Assembly (NCBI GenBank): GCA_902702965.1
Contig: CACRXP010000003.1
Location: 195,233-259,232, forward strand
Direction of reading: 5' to 3'
DNA: 64,000 nt
Source: Spirometra erinaceieuropaei
Taxonomy: Eukaryota > Platyhelminthes > Cestoda > Diphyllobothriidea > Diphyllobothriidae
Of this stretch, positions 35,798 through 46,585 are shown one piece after another (position 1 is the stretch's first letter; the number at the start of each line of letters is the position of its first letter). The notes under the pieces are model-generated. The model was given only the letters and a program-made list of their open reading frames with translations. It was not told the origin of the DNA and ran no database searches. The position numbers and the translations under genes are program-made.

Positions 35798-38700
35798 TTC
35801 CATCGACACTCACATGCGAACCTTGTTCTATACCATAATCATCAGCAGTCCCTCCCCCGACAAACTCCACCACATATATCTGTGATAATCTAATAATTTT
35901 TTCCCAGTCTCTCACTTTGTTTTCGATCGTGATACAGGTTGAAAGCGTTCAGCCCACAGTGTTTCGGGGTCGAGGGGGGGGGGGATCTAACGGCGATTTG
36001 ATCATAACATTGTGTAGATGGATGTGTGTAGCTTAACAGTCGTCTTGCCACTTACGTATTAGGGTTCATTTGGACTACTGTGCCTATCTTTTGTTTTTTT
36101 TCATCAAATTCGTGTGTTCCTGTGGTTTTCGCCATGGGATACCACAGTTGCATAGATTTGGTGAACTAACTTTATTTTAAGGCTGAAATAAGCTGTCTGA
36201 GGACGATTGCATGACGCATTTCGACCTGTCTCGCTGTCTTACTATGGTCTGACGAATTGCTCCCATAATTAAACAACCATATGGTGCAGAAATCCGCCAG
36301 TTCTCAGGATTATATCCGATAGTGTTAACGAAGACGAAAGAAAAACCTCAACCTTGCTTTATTGAAGTTTCACCCCAGCAAGTCAGTTAGGTGATCTGGG
36401 GTGAAAAGTACCTTTCCTCATTAAGGGCCAATCGAGACAATACAGGCTGATGAGCCTCTTTACCATGGCTTTGCGAAGCGTGTGTTCCAGCATGAATACT
36501 CATCACGCGACTAAAATGACTTGGCCGTCAACCAACAAACTATTCAGCATGATAATATTTTTTAAAATTAATTCCCAACAGGGTGGTCGTTTATTTGGCA
36601 GGTTGGTAAATTGGTGACGAATTGCAAAGGCAGTCCGATGGAGCTAATTGCTCTTGTAAGAAATCATTAGGTCCCGGCATCTCTCCCTAAAACCGTCCTG
36701 AGGATTTTGATGTTTGTGGATGACGTCTTGCAGACCTCCTACGTCTTATGTTATTCTGCATTCTCGTTGAGCGGCACTTGCTCCCTTCAACAACGACAAA
36801 TTTCAGCCTGACTGCGCCACCACCGCCGTACCAACGTTATCACAATCTTGTTATTTTTCTTTTCACACTCCACGAATCACATTCTCTTTTGTAGTGAGCT
36901 TGGGTACAAATCCTCGGAGGGTAGGAGTTTCATGCGTATCAGAAAGCCATGAAATTTTGCTCTGTTACTTTTTCACCAGTATAGACCTCGCTCGATATTT
37001 CACTTAAGCAGGTTTCGGAAGGTCCCAATGTGATTTCGCATAAATTAGTAATGCACGTGGAGAAACCTGCCTGCCAAACAAGTGGCACCTGTTTTTGATG
37101 CTTAATGTTGGCCTTACAAACCAGGATTCTTTTAAAGATTACCGAGGTGACTTAGTAAATAGTGTTTCAAATTAATTTTCACCAAAGTTGCGACATTAAT
37201 TCTTGTGTTTTAGAAAAATGAAATAAAGCACTGCTAAGGAAATGTGCTATATATAATTTTCATACCGGAGCGCATGTATGAAGGAAAAGAAAGGCAGGCG
37301 CTCAGCGGGAGAGGAGTATTTTTATTCTGCGTTTCAGGTACCGATTTCGGCTTGCAGTCTTCAAATGCGTTGAGTTTCACACACTTCTCATTATGCGGCG
37401 TACAGCTTGCATGCGCACTGTGCCTGACGCGTAAATTGCCGAGGCCAACGGTGACCTTGACATCAACCGCCCTACTTTGCCTTGGTCTGCGTTGCACCCG
37501 TCTTCCTTGGCGTTGACGATATTAAGCAACCCTAATGTCCTCACCCCGAGTGAATATTTTCAGACAAGTCTCCAAGACCACGTGGGACGTGGGCGGGTTC
37601 ATGAGACTGTTGACTGACCGATCGGCTGATATCCACCCTTCTTGCACCTGCCCTGACATGAGATTAACACCCGCGGATCAAAATCAGGCGATGTCAAATT
37701 TGAAGATACGCCCTCCCAGCACAGCATGTGTCACACTTTATACGTACCTGCCGATTTTGACAGGTTGTCGCAGGCATTCGCCCCCTTACTCTTTGACAAG
37801 CAGCACATTAGAATGCGTTTCTGCTCGCTGATGCAGTTTAGTTTGTTGTGCTTCTGGTGACTGCTGTTGCAAACTGGTTCTCTCAACGTGCTGGACGTCT
37901 CCCCTAAGCATCGATCGTCGGGTTGGCGGAAGATGACGACATCTGAAAGGTGGGTTCAATTCCCCATTTTGACCGCAAGTTTCAGATTCGGGGTGATTGT
38001 GTTTTTTTTCTTTAGGGTATCCAATCTTGCACTGTTCAACGATAACAAAGGCGTCTTTAATGAAGCGTGCCAATATTTGCGTTTAGAATACCTCGGATAG
38101 TCGTCTTTGGAGGTTATGAGGACAACCTCAGCAAGAAACCTGAAAATTAACGAAATCATATAGGTGGCCTTGATTTCTTCATATGTGGTTTTATTGAATG
38201 TGAAAAACGTCCCAGGACGGTACCTCACGATCTCTGAAATTTTGAGTTGTATGCTGGCCATCTTGCTGCCATTTTGACTAAACAGGCCACTGAGCACTTA
38301 GAGCGTCCAGGTCTGGGGTAAGGATACGAAGAGCAAGGTGCGTTTAATTTGAAGGTAGAACAACAGTTGTTTTTTAGAAACCGAGATGAATAGGATAGTT
38401 TCGATTGATCTGTCCACTGCGGCAGAGGACGTATGAGCCACCCAGATATGTGCGAAAGCGACTTAACTACCGTGTTGAGAGTCAGTTGCTGTAGTTACTA
38501 GTGTCTGTGGGATGTCTGAAGGCTCTCTTAGACCATACTGGCTTAGAATCTGCTAATAAAGCCCAAACAACTGGTCGATAGCTGCTGGCTTTTTTTTTCC
38601 AGTTCTGTTGAAAGCTACCGGCCTCCATTTACTGTCAATCTATCACTTATGACCCGTACCCAGGTTACGGACGACGATCTGACTTGGCTCACCCGTACAC

Positions 38701-40084
38701 CGCTTCGCCCTTTGGGATTCCCTGTGTACCGATCATTATGCACGACAGTTTGCTATCAACGCTGATTCACTTGCTTCAAGCTCCTGTCGCAGAACAGAGG
38801 TAAAAATTACTTGTTAATGGTGACAGATGTGGTCTCCTTTATAACCTCATTTCCTCCTCACCAGTTCCGTTTTCCTGCATAACTGACCGCTAGAATTTTG
38901 CAGTGATTCTGCATTCTGGTATTGCAGAGTCTGACTGTTCCAAAGATGTTGTTTTGACAATGCAGTCCTTTGAAAAAACAATGAATATTGTATCCCAGCT
39001 AGCCTCGGGGGTGGTCAATTTTGGTCAAAGAAATACTCCATGACGCAGACGACCACATTGATTTTTGTGGCCACACCTATTTATCAGTCACTGTACACGA
39101 TAAGACTCTTGAATAGGTAGGCCATGTACTCCACCTTGCATCCACCTTACTACCAAACGAGAAAGACAAACATGCAGTGGATCATCAGATAGACTAGACC
39201 CACTGTTTTCGCTTGATTTCGTCGAAAACTGCGGAATGAACGTGCAAGGAGTCAAAAGCCCAAGCCGATAGCATGCGAGGCTTAAAGTAAGACCTTCCTT
39301 CCATATGCATGTAATGCATAGCCATGCACTCCGAGGATATCCATCATGTGGCGGTAGTAGATCAATGATATATGAGCCTCGTTCGTCGAGCTGGTTTCTT
39401 CGGTCACCCCTTCAATGAGTGATTGCACTGTCAGGGAGGAACAGAAAAGTTAAAGCGTACACACTCGTACCATTACACAGTAAGGGCGTCATACTGAGTA
39501 AAGAATATGTAAAAATCCAAAAAAATTCATGCAGCCAGTTGCGAATTACAGTGGTTGGTTCAGTTCGCGGTTCGCTAGTCATCGCACATAGTTTGCCATA
39601 TTTTTTTGCTGACTAATCTCTCCAATGTCTAATAAACTCGGTTAAATTATCAAACTGGGTCAAAGAGACAGCTTGACGCACGCGCGATGACGGGAATACG
39701 CTGAGTGTCATTTCTAAAAAACCTATTCTTATGAGAGCACTAGTCGAGGAAGACACCTCATATCCGTATGTTCGCCATCCTCCCACTCGTTGGTTTGGAT
39801 GAGGACGATGAGTACAATCGTGACTCACCTTTAGTGACTAGAAGTCAGAGTCAACTGATCGCGCACAAAAAGACGTTCTTGCTGTGTATGCCGTGCGATT
39901 CGTGTACGAGCAATATACGATAACCGTAGAGTGTACAGCACAGGGCGCTTTCGGTCAACCTAACATGCTTGTCGAGCACCGCGTTCGCGCGTATGGCTCC
40001 AAAGACGCCGTGACGCCTATCGACAATTTTTGTCGCCGTCGATTAGTCGCAGCCGCACATACTTCGCGACCGGACGAGAGGATG
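35798..40084. other. About 4.3 kb without a recognisable gene
   Basis: No protein family is visible. A run of ten G lies near 35976. At about 37300-37400 the minus strand has GCAAGCCGAAATCGGTACC followed by TGAAACGCAG and AATAAAAATA. This resembles the 3' end pattern (GAAACGTCAG then AATAAA) of the Penelope flank at 30.5 kb and may be another element end. Other frames (up to 113 codons) are unassigned. Confidence 0.35.
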
Positions 40085-40730
40085 GCAGCTCGACCGACGT
40101 GACCGACGATGTCCACTGTGTGTGCTCCACAGTAAGGGGAGAGTAGGCACGGTGACTTGTGCTTGATTTACCGCATAGTGAAAGTGGACTTGCGGAGCAT
40201 CTACCGTACTCTCTCCTCCTCCCCCACCTGGGCCTGGTGTCAAGAAATAGTCAAGAAGACCGGGGGCGGGAGAGGGCGCAGGTGGCTGGCACGGCCGGAC
40301 CCGCACCTAAGCGTACCACCGCACCCCGCTCGGATCCTACTAGGTGGGACTGCCATAGAAGGGGCCATTGTTGCCTCACCCCCAGACCCCCAGTTGGCCA
40401 CCTCACACAACACGCACCGGGACGATTGAGAAGTCCAAGTTATCCCGTCAGTTGGCAATCTTCCAAGTCACGGTTTTTAGCGCAACGTAGTAGCTTCAAG
40501 CGCGTGAGATTGTTTATAGTGTGAACATTGCGCTGGGACGTAGACCTCATTCTCTATTCCCACTGCCAGGTCCCAGCAACTGTTCGAGCCGGTCGGTCGT
40601 CTGATGTGGGGAATGAGCGCAGTAGCTGACAGAGGTAAAGAGTTCATCTGCACGCGCCACATGCAGGGTCTGATAACCAAACGCGCACCAGGGTTTCACA
40701 GATACAGTGGGGATAGAACGCTTCAATCTC
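40085..40730 (-). repeat. Interspersed repeat family R1, copy B (inverted relative to copy A)
   Basis: The reverse complement aligns with 26215-26950. The CACTATAAACAATCT block is at 40507-40521 (read on minus), TTGCCAACTGACGGG at 40446-40460, and the GACCGGCTCG block near 40580-40590. It abuts the zinc-finger remnant that begins at 40860, so it may be the 3' untranslated part of the same composite element. Copy A, however, has no zinc-finger sequence beside it. Confidence 0.75.
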
Positions 40731-40859
40731 ACATGCAACAGAGGATCCACACGGAGAAAAAGGCCGGTGCCTTTGGATGATGAAGAGGTGGATGGGTGAT
40801 GCATGTGCGGTTTGGGGAATTCGTGGTGGTGTAGTCGTTTTGGCGGTGATTTACGGCAC

Positions 40860-41090
40860 GACTGTCATGAATACGAATGTGACCTAGCTGGCCTATGAGG
40901 CGGCTGAATGTGAGAGGACAACGCGGGCAGTTAAGGCAATCCCCTCTAGTGTCTTTTTGTGTTCCCTTCACTGGTTCGCCAATCTCCGTACAGTGGACTC
41001 GCAAATGGCCGACTGGGCCGCTGTGTGATGTAAATGTGCGGTGACAGTGAGGGCATGATAAACTCGTGAGCTACAGAGTTGGTTTCGGTA
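40860..41090 (-). pseudogene. Zinc-finger remnant of a second RTE-like element
   Basis: On minus it reads CPHCHRTFTSHSGPVGHLRV, then HCTEIGEPVKGTQK, then CPRCPLTFSRLIGQLGHIRI followed by HDSR. These are two C2H2 fingers (Cys-x2-Cys, x12, His-x3-4-His/Cys) with the same spacer as the fingers at 41590-41830. This looks like the 3' end of a second, 5'-truncated copy of the element next door, or a duplicated finger block. Confidence 0.7.
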
Positions 41091-41554
41091 GTGGTGCTGC
41101 ATTTTTTAGCGTTTGGCACACTGGGGGTAGAGGATGCGCAAGGTGTACGAAATATCTTTTTTTAGTCGACACTATCCTACAACGACATTTCAATACGGTC
41201 AAGCAATTTGCTGGTCGGATTATAGATGACGTTGCCCATCCCTTGCATTCTGATCTTATTTCTGCGAGTTCTTCGCGCCCGATGTGCCGCAGCTTCCGAC
41301 TTATGTCTTGTCGCGCATCGGTTTTTCGAGCTTTTGGATTGCCATTCCTGGCGCGCTATCTTGCATGTGAAGAGATAGAAGTACAGAAGCTAAGACTTGA
41401 ACTGTCCTCAGAATAGTCATTCCTTTTGTATTAAACTTGTCGACTCTGAAATATTCTATTAATTTATTTACTGCCCATAGTGAATGGAGCCATTTTTTCG
41501 CTGAAAATTTTAAATTTATGACTTTAAAATGAAGCGAATTCCCCCCTCTTTCTC
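41091..41554. other. Spacer between two zinc-finger blocks
   Basis: No similarity to the flanking RTE-like protein is seen. One open frame on plus (41066-41416) shows no motif. Confidence 0.35.
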
Positions 41555-41557
41555 CCT

Positions 41558-41587
41558 CACTCTATCGCTCTCTCTCTCTCTCTCTCA
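41558..41587. repeat. (TC)n dinucleotide microsatellite at the element's 3' end
   Basis: The pattern is CTCTCTCTCTCTCTCTCTC. It directly follows the last zinc finger when read on minus (as GA repeats) and may represent the simple-repeat 3' terminus of the RTE-like element. Confidence 0.8.
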
Positions 41588-42425
41588 ATGCTGCTGTGCA
41601 TTTTGCTGTCCCGAAGACGCATGTGACTGAATAGGCACATGCTGTGGAAGAATGTGCGGATACAGTGCGGACAGTGAAGGCGGATGCGACGGGTGTATTT
41701 GGGCGCTCCAGGCACTGGTTTGCTAGTCTTTGTGCGTTATATTCGCAAGTCACCTGCCTGGCCGATGTTGGTGGTGGATGTGCGGCCGCAATAAGGACAG
41801 GTTGTGACCGAGTCCACATAGCCGGAGGTGAGGGTGGTGATGGTGAATGTGATGGTGGTTGTTGGGGTGTCAGGAGCGTTCCAGTCAGTGACAGGGATGA
41901 TAGAGGTGGCCGCGCCCGTCGTCGCCGCCGTGACTGTGGCAAAGATGATGGAGGTGGCGGAGATCAAAGGCAGTACGGCACGGGGATTTGGAGCAAAGAT
42001 GATGAGCGTGGGCGCCGTCGCGGTCGATGTGGATGTTGGAGCAGGCGCAGTCGTGGAGGCCGCAGTTGCGGTCGTCGAGCGATTGATGCATTGGGTACGG
42101 AGATGTACGAGGAGGCTGGTCCGGCGCGGAATGTTCGTTGACAATATGGGCATGTTGGGAGTGGTTCAGCGTCGATGTTGCCGGTCGGGGGCGCCTAAGA
42201 TTTGAGAGCTTTCCTCTTGACTTTGGCGACAACGATCCGGTTTGCTTCATAGATGGCTACACCAGTCTTCACTTCTCTTCTTCAAGCTGGTCTGTTCTGG
42301 GCGAGGTCCTTCCAGGTCTCTGGGTTGATATTCAATCGCTTAGGAGAATTCTTTAAAGTAACCTTGTTGCGTCGTTTTGGTTGCACCGGTCGGCGATCAC
42401 CCGTGGCGACATCTACGTTGGAGGG

Positions 42426-42662
42426 TTATTTTGGTACGCGAGCGTTGTCCATTTTCACGAGATGGGCGCTCCATCGCACTTGCCATAGCATGGTGTAGAT
42501 GCTAAGGATTCTGCCCCGTCCCAGGATTTCTGTGTCCGGGATCCTGTCCAGCCATCTTAGCCTCAGTATTCCGCGAAGACAACTGACATGGAAGTGATTG
42601 AGCTTCCTGGCATGGCTTGCGCAAATGGTCCAGATCTCCGCTCTGTAAGGAAGTGTTGTCAT
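42426..42662 (-). pseudogene. RTE-like polyprotein, conserved C-terminal block
   Basis: The 79-codon frame contains RAEIWTICASHARKLNHFHV, then SCLRGILRLRWLDRIPDTEI and IYTMLWQVRWSAHLVKMDN. This is the best preserved part of the element and is the region after the reverse transcriptase thumb in RTE-group proteins. The frame is broken on both sides. Confidence 0.85.
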
Positions 42663-45130
42663 GATGAGTTGAATGCTGTGGCGATTTCAAACAGCGGTTT
42701 ACAGCCGGTCAAATGCCTGGCTGGCTTTGGAGAGTCAACGGGCAACCTTATCGCGCGGGCATGCGTGTCCTAAATGGACGAAGCTATCCATGGTTTTAAA
42801 CTAGCTGCCGCTGGCATCGATTTGAGGAGAGCTGCAGTGTGAAGGTTGAGACGTGACCACCGTTTTGTCTATGTTTGTGGTCGGTCCAAATTTGGTGAAG
42901 CCGGCGGCAAAGAGGTCCATGCTCCGTTGCATATCTTTCTTGACCGTGGTGTTGAGCGCGCAGTCGTCGGCTAAGATTAGGTCATGAACCGTGGTCGTGG
43001 ATAGCCGAGGTCAGGCCTGCATGCACCAGCCGTTGAGAAGATGCCCGTCAGTTCTGTAGGCGATACGCATCCCAGGGCTCTCATCCCCGTAGGCGTCCAT
43101 CAGCATAGCAGAGAACATGGGGCCGAAGAGGGCGGGGCAAGTAAGCAGCCCTTCTTCACTCCATCGGTCCCTGCAGATGTCTCGGAGATTCCACCGTTGT
43201 CCGTGATGTGCGCCGTTTTCCGATCAGGGAGCTGACGCACCATATGCATGAGTCGCTCAGAACAGCCGAATTTCCACATTATTTTCCACAGTTAATCACA
43301 ATTAACCGTGTGGAACGCTTGCAGCAGGCTCACGAAGGTAGTGCAGAGGTGGGTTCGCATCTCTCCGAACTTCTCCTGTAACTGGCGAGCGGCAGTTGCT
43401 CGAGGTAACCAATGAGACGCTTGAGAAGAAGGCGAACGAAGATCTCAGCGATGTTGGGTAACGAGATACCCCTGCGGTTATCACGGAGTTGTCGGTTCCC
43501 TTTGAGCTTGTAAAGATGGACGATGGTAACGTCCTTGGAGTCCTAAGGAACTTTCCCGCGGCGCCACATCTCCTGGAATATTGTAGTGATTTGGTACGTC
43601 AGTCGGTGGCCGTCATGCTTGTAGACTTCAAACGGAATCGCATCGGAGCCTGGTGATTTCATGCTGGAGAGTTGCCGCACGGCACAGATGGTTTCTGGAA
43701 GGGGGGGCGGGATATCCAGGTCGATGTTGCTTTCCCCTTGGTGGGACCGGTCGATGACGGCGTTGGAGATTGTGGAGGGACTATTGGGGATGCCTCAGAA
43801 ACTGTGACATTTTTTCGCACGCATTGATCTATTGGAGTTGAGAAGTGGCTCGTTTTCCTTCGCTGGGGGGCCGCAGATAGCCTTTGTCGCAGCGAGGAAG
43901 TTCCTTCTTTCTCTGCGGTCAGCATGCTCATGAATCACCTCGGCCATCCAGGCGTCCTACAGTCCTCGCAACCGTTGTTACTCAAGGCAGCAATATTGGC
44001 AGTAGGCCGCTTTGTTTGCATCGGTTGAACTGTCAAGGTAGGCTCTATGCAGCTTGTATTTTTTCAGCCAGCAGTTTTCTGATGACTGCATGGTACTCGT
44101 CGAACAAGTCCTGGTGCTGAGGACGTGCGAGTCCGAGGACACCCAGGGCGGTCTAATGGACGTCGTCTCGCAGTTAACACCATCGGGTCTCCAGGGGGGA
44201 GTTTTCTTCTGAAGCTCGCAGGTCTCTCACTTGCTGGATCAGTTGACTGCTGAGCTGAAGACGGTGTGCAGGCACATTCAACAAAACAGTATTTAACGCA
44301 CCTGGTCGTCGCTTGAATCATGGCCTCCTGCGCGGTTACAGACGGAACCTCATCTTGGAGATGATTAGGCAGTTGTTCGTCCTACTATCGGCCTCGCAGA
44401 TCGCCTTGATCACCAGCAACTATTCTCGATCGCGCTGCCGGAGGAGAACACAGTCCAGCAGCTGCCAGCGCCACGATCGGGGGTGCATTCAAGTCGCTCT
44501 ATTCCGCATCCTCAGGCGAAAGTGTATTGGTCAGCAGGAGGCGGTGTTCAGCACAGGTACGCAGGAGGAGGTAATTTCCGTTGAAGACGACGATTCTGTG
44601 AGGACCAAGCACTCCCCTTCAAGCAGCGAGTCTGTCCGAATGCGGGTATTGAAGTCAACAAGGACAACCGGCTTGTCTGCCTTCGCACAGACGTCAGCAA
44701 GGCGTTCAGGCCTTCGTAGAACTTTATCTTTGCCTCATTAGAGCCGGTCATTTGGGGGACGTAGGCGCTGATGGTGGTGGCGAATTAGGGTCTCCTGAGA
44801 GGCAGGCGCAAGCTCATTAGTCGGTGGTTGGTGCCCTGCGGCAGACAGAGCAGTCTTCTCACGTTGTCGTTCTAGATGGAAAAGGCGACACCCGCGTCTC
44901 ATCCTGCATTTGGTTGGCCGCTCCAAAAGAAGGTGCAGCGGGCACCCACCTCCAGTTAGCCTTGTTAGGTTAAGCGAGTGTCGCAGAGAGTAGCGATGTT
45001 CATCTTGTACCGGGCCAGTTCTCGTGCGACTAGCGCCGGCCTCTTTTCCGGTCGGTTATCCTTCGGAATGTCTAAAAGGAACTGAGCATTCCAAGCTGCC
45101 AGAGTGGGCGGGCTTACCCTAAGAGCCTGT

Positions 45131-45275
45131 GGGCTGGCGGAGGGGAGGAGGGGAAGAGAGCCACGGTCTACTCTGACCCTAACCTTCCAGGTCCCCCAAC
45201 TCTAATCTGAACCCTAAATCTACCCCCCGAGTTTGGGTCAAAGCGCTTGCAATACAGGGGAGTTTATTTTCCCAT
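45131..45275 (-). repeat. Telomere-like TTAGGG-type repeats in the 5' untranslated region of the RTE-like element
   Basis: On minus it reads GTAGATTTAGGGTTCAGATT and later GGTTAGGGTCAGAGTAGACC, ending about 40 bases before the endonuclease frame. The units are degenerate. A related cluster is at 17700-17842. TTAGGG is the flatworm telomere repeat, but nothing here indicates a chromosome end. Confidence 0.6.
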
Positions 45276-46204
45276 GTCCAGCCCATAATCCAATACAAAT
45301 TCCCGCCTGATTGCCTGCCGGCTTTCAAATGGGCATCTTTCTAGTGATCTCACAAAATTCACGCACAAGAAGCATAATTAACTAAATAATGTGCAGAAAG
45401 CCACTTATCTTCGATTTCCGTGCATATTTAATCATAAAATATAAAAAGGAGCATGCTCACTTGTTATAAGAAGTCCATAGGAGCTTTCGGTCCTCTTTAC
45501 AGTTTTCCCCATAAAAGAAGAGGTTACTGCAATTTATAAAATTACTACTGAATTTCTGCTTTGAAATACAACCTACATATTCGTCAGGAACTACCAGCGT
45601 TTCTGAAAAAAACACTGTCGCCTGATAGAGATTGCCATAGTCACGGACCATTTTGCTTTTTTTTGGGAGCAGTATTAAGAACATGCAATAAGTAGCCTGC
45701 GTACGTTCCCACGCGAGTTTCTCACTATCGCTTATAAAACTGAATATTAAAAAAGGGGAAATACTATTCCCAAATATAATATTTGCAGTTGATATAAGTT
45801 CCCTATAGACAGACAACAGAAGTGAATTTTTCATGCATCTTTTCTGGGAAGCTTGATTGGGTTTCTGTGGACATCGGAAATCAAGTACACAAATTCACGT
45901 TATTTCGGGCTTTCTGGGTTTTATTCAAATCCCTGCGAGAAATCTTCTTGGGAAGCCGGCTTACTATAATGCAGGCATCAGGTAGAGATTATGCTCTCGA
46001 ATAGCTTTCCGCACGACTCCAACAAACTAAGCCCTTTCATTTGAAATCGCATGGAGTCTTACCGGTCAGTCCTTTGTAATGTTCGATGCATACTGTATAT
46101 ACGGCAAGCCGGCAGAGAAAAGACGACGACAAACTTCAGGTTTCGCGGAAGGTCGGCGTTTTGGCAGATTTGAATACAACATTTGGTCCGATTGTGAAAA
46201 ATCT
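45276..46204. other. AT-rich stretch with one unassigned frame
   Basis: A 125-codon frame on minus (45834-45457) encodes a protein beginning MKNSLLLSVYRELISTANII. I recognise no domain in it. The base composition resembles the surrounding AT-rich DNA and no splice signals frame it convincingly. Confidence 0.3.
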
Positions 46205-46305
46205 GGCGTCGACGATTGGATTCTAACCCACGGCATCAGGGGCAAGGCTTAAGTACAGGCAGCGCTCTAATTTGCTGAGTCGTGACTTTAATCACCACTG
46301 GGCCA
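46205..46305 (-). repeat. Degenerate tRNA-like SINE fragment, minus strand
   Basis: The minus strand keeps ATTAGAGCGCTGCCTGTACT and GTGGGTTAGAATCC, the box A- and box B-like parts, but stems no longer pair. It lies about 200 bases from a better preserved unit of the opposite orientation. Confidence 0.5.
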
Positions 46306-46503
46306 AGTGAATCATCTAAATCTGTCAAGAACACTAACTAAGTAAGTGAACTTAATAGTCATCTAGTGGATTCTAGACTGATTAATTAGTAGATCCTGTT
46401 TGGGTAGCCAGATTGTTTTCTCAGAATCAATGGATTCTAGAAGTTGCAAAAGGCTGGGCGGGCAATACTTACAAAATGTGATTTAACGCACAAATCTAGA
46501 TAC

Positions 46504-46585
46504 GGCCTTGCAGCTCAGGGGGCAAAAGAGTTGGCTGTACTCAAGTCTTGCGCCTGCGGTCTCGAGTTCGAATCCCACCAAGGTC
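46504..46585 (+). repeat. tRNA-like SINE head, plus strand
   Basis: A full 7-bp acceptor stem can be drawn (GGCCTTG with CAAGGTC, one G-U pair). A D-stem (GCTC/GAGT) and a T-arm (GAGTTCGAATCCCACC) are also present over 82 bases. The expected anticodon loop is not canonical and no isotype can be assigned. A tRNA-derived SINE is therefore more likely than a working tRNA gene, although a diverged tRNA with a long variable arm is not excluded. Confidence 0.6.

Larger units (their letters stand above)
41555..45130 (-). mobile_element. RTE-like non-LTR retrotransposon with C-terminal C2H2 zinc fingers, decayed
   Basis: Read on minus, the element starts at about 45110 with LAAWNAQFLLDIPKDNRPEK and RPALVARELARYKMNIATLC, the N-terminus of its endonuclease (the AAWN and ALVARELARYK blocks are typical of flatworm copies). 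The reverse transcriptase covers about 44.0-42.7 kb in broken frames, with GVKKGCLLAP near 43150 and ILADDCAL at about 42960-42985. The C-terminal block is at 42662-42426 (SHARKLNHFHVSCLRGILRL and RWLDRIPDTEILGRGRILSI). Downstream come C2H2 fingers: LVHLRTQC near 42115, CPYCGRTSTTNIGQAGDLRI near 41800 and CPHCIRTFFHSMCLFSHMRL near 41640. Many frameshifts and stops make it inactive. The zinc fingers presumably bound nucleic acid. Confidence 0.88.

Noticed and set aside
40600..40780. Plus-strand C2H2-like peptide (LQSHMQQRIHTEK) suggesting a host zinc-finger gene
   Set aside because: Only the second half of one finger is present, no CxxC precedes it, and the segment lies at the edge of repeat R1 next to the RTE-like element. 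Chance or ancient repeat sequence is simpler.
41828..42205. Long plus-strand frames rich in Val, Gly and Ala over 41644-42205
   Set aside because: They are antisense to the zinc-finger region of the RTE-like element, and the low-complexity composition comes from that strand.
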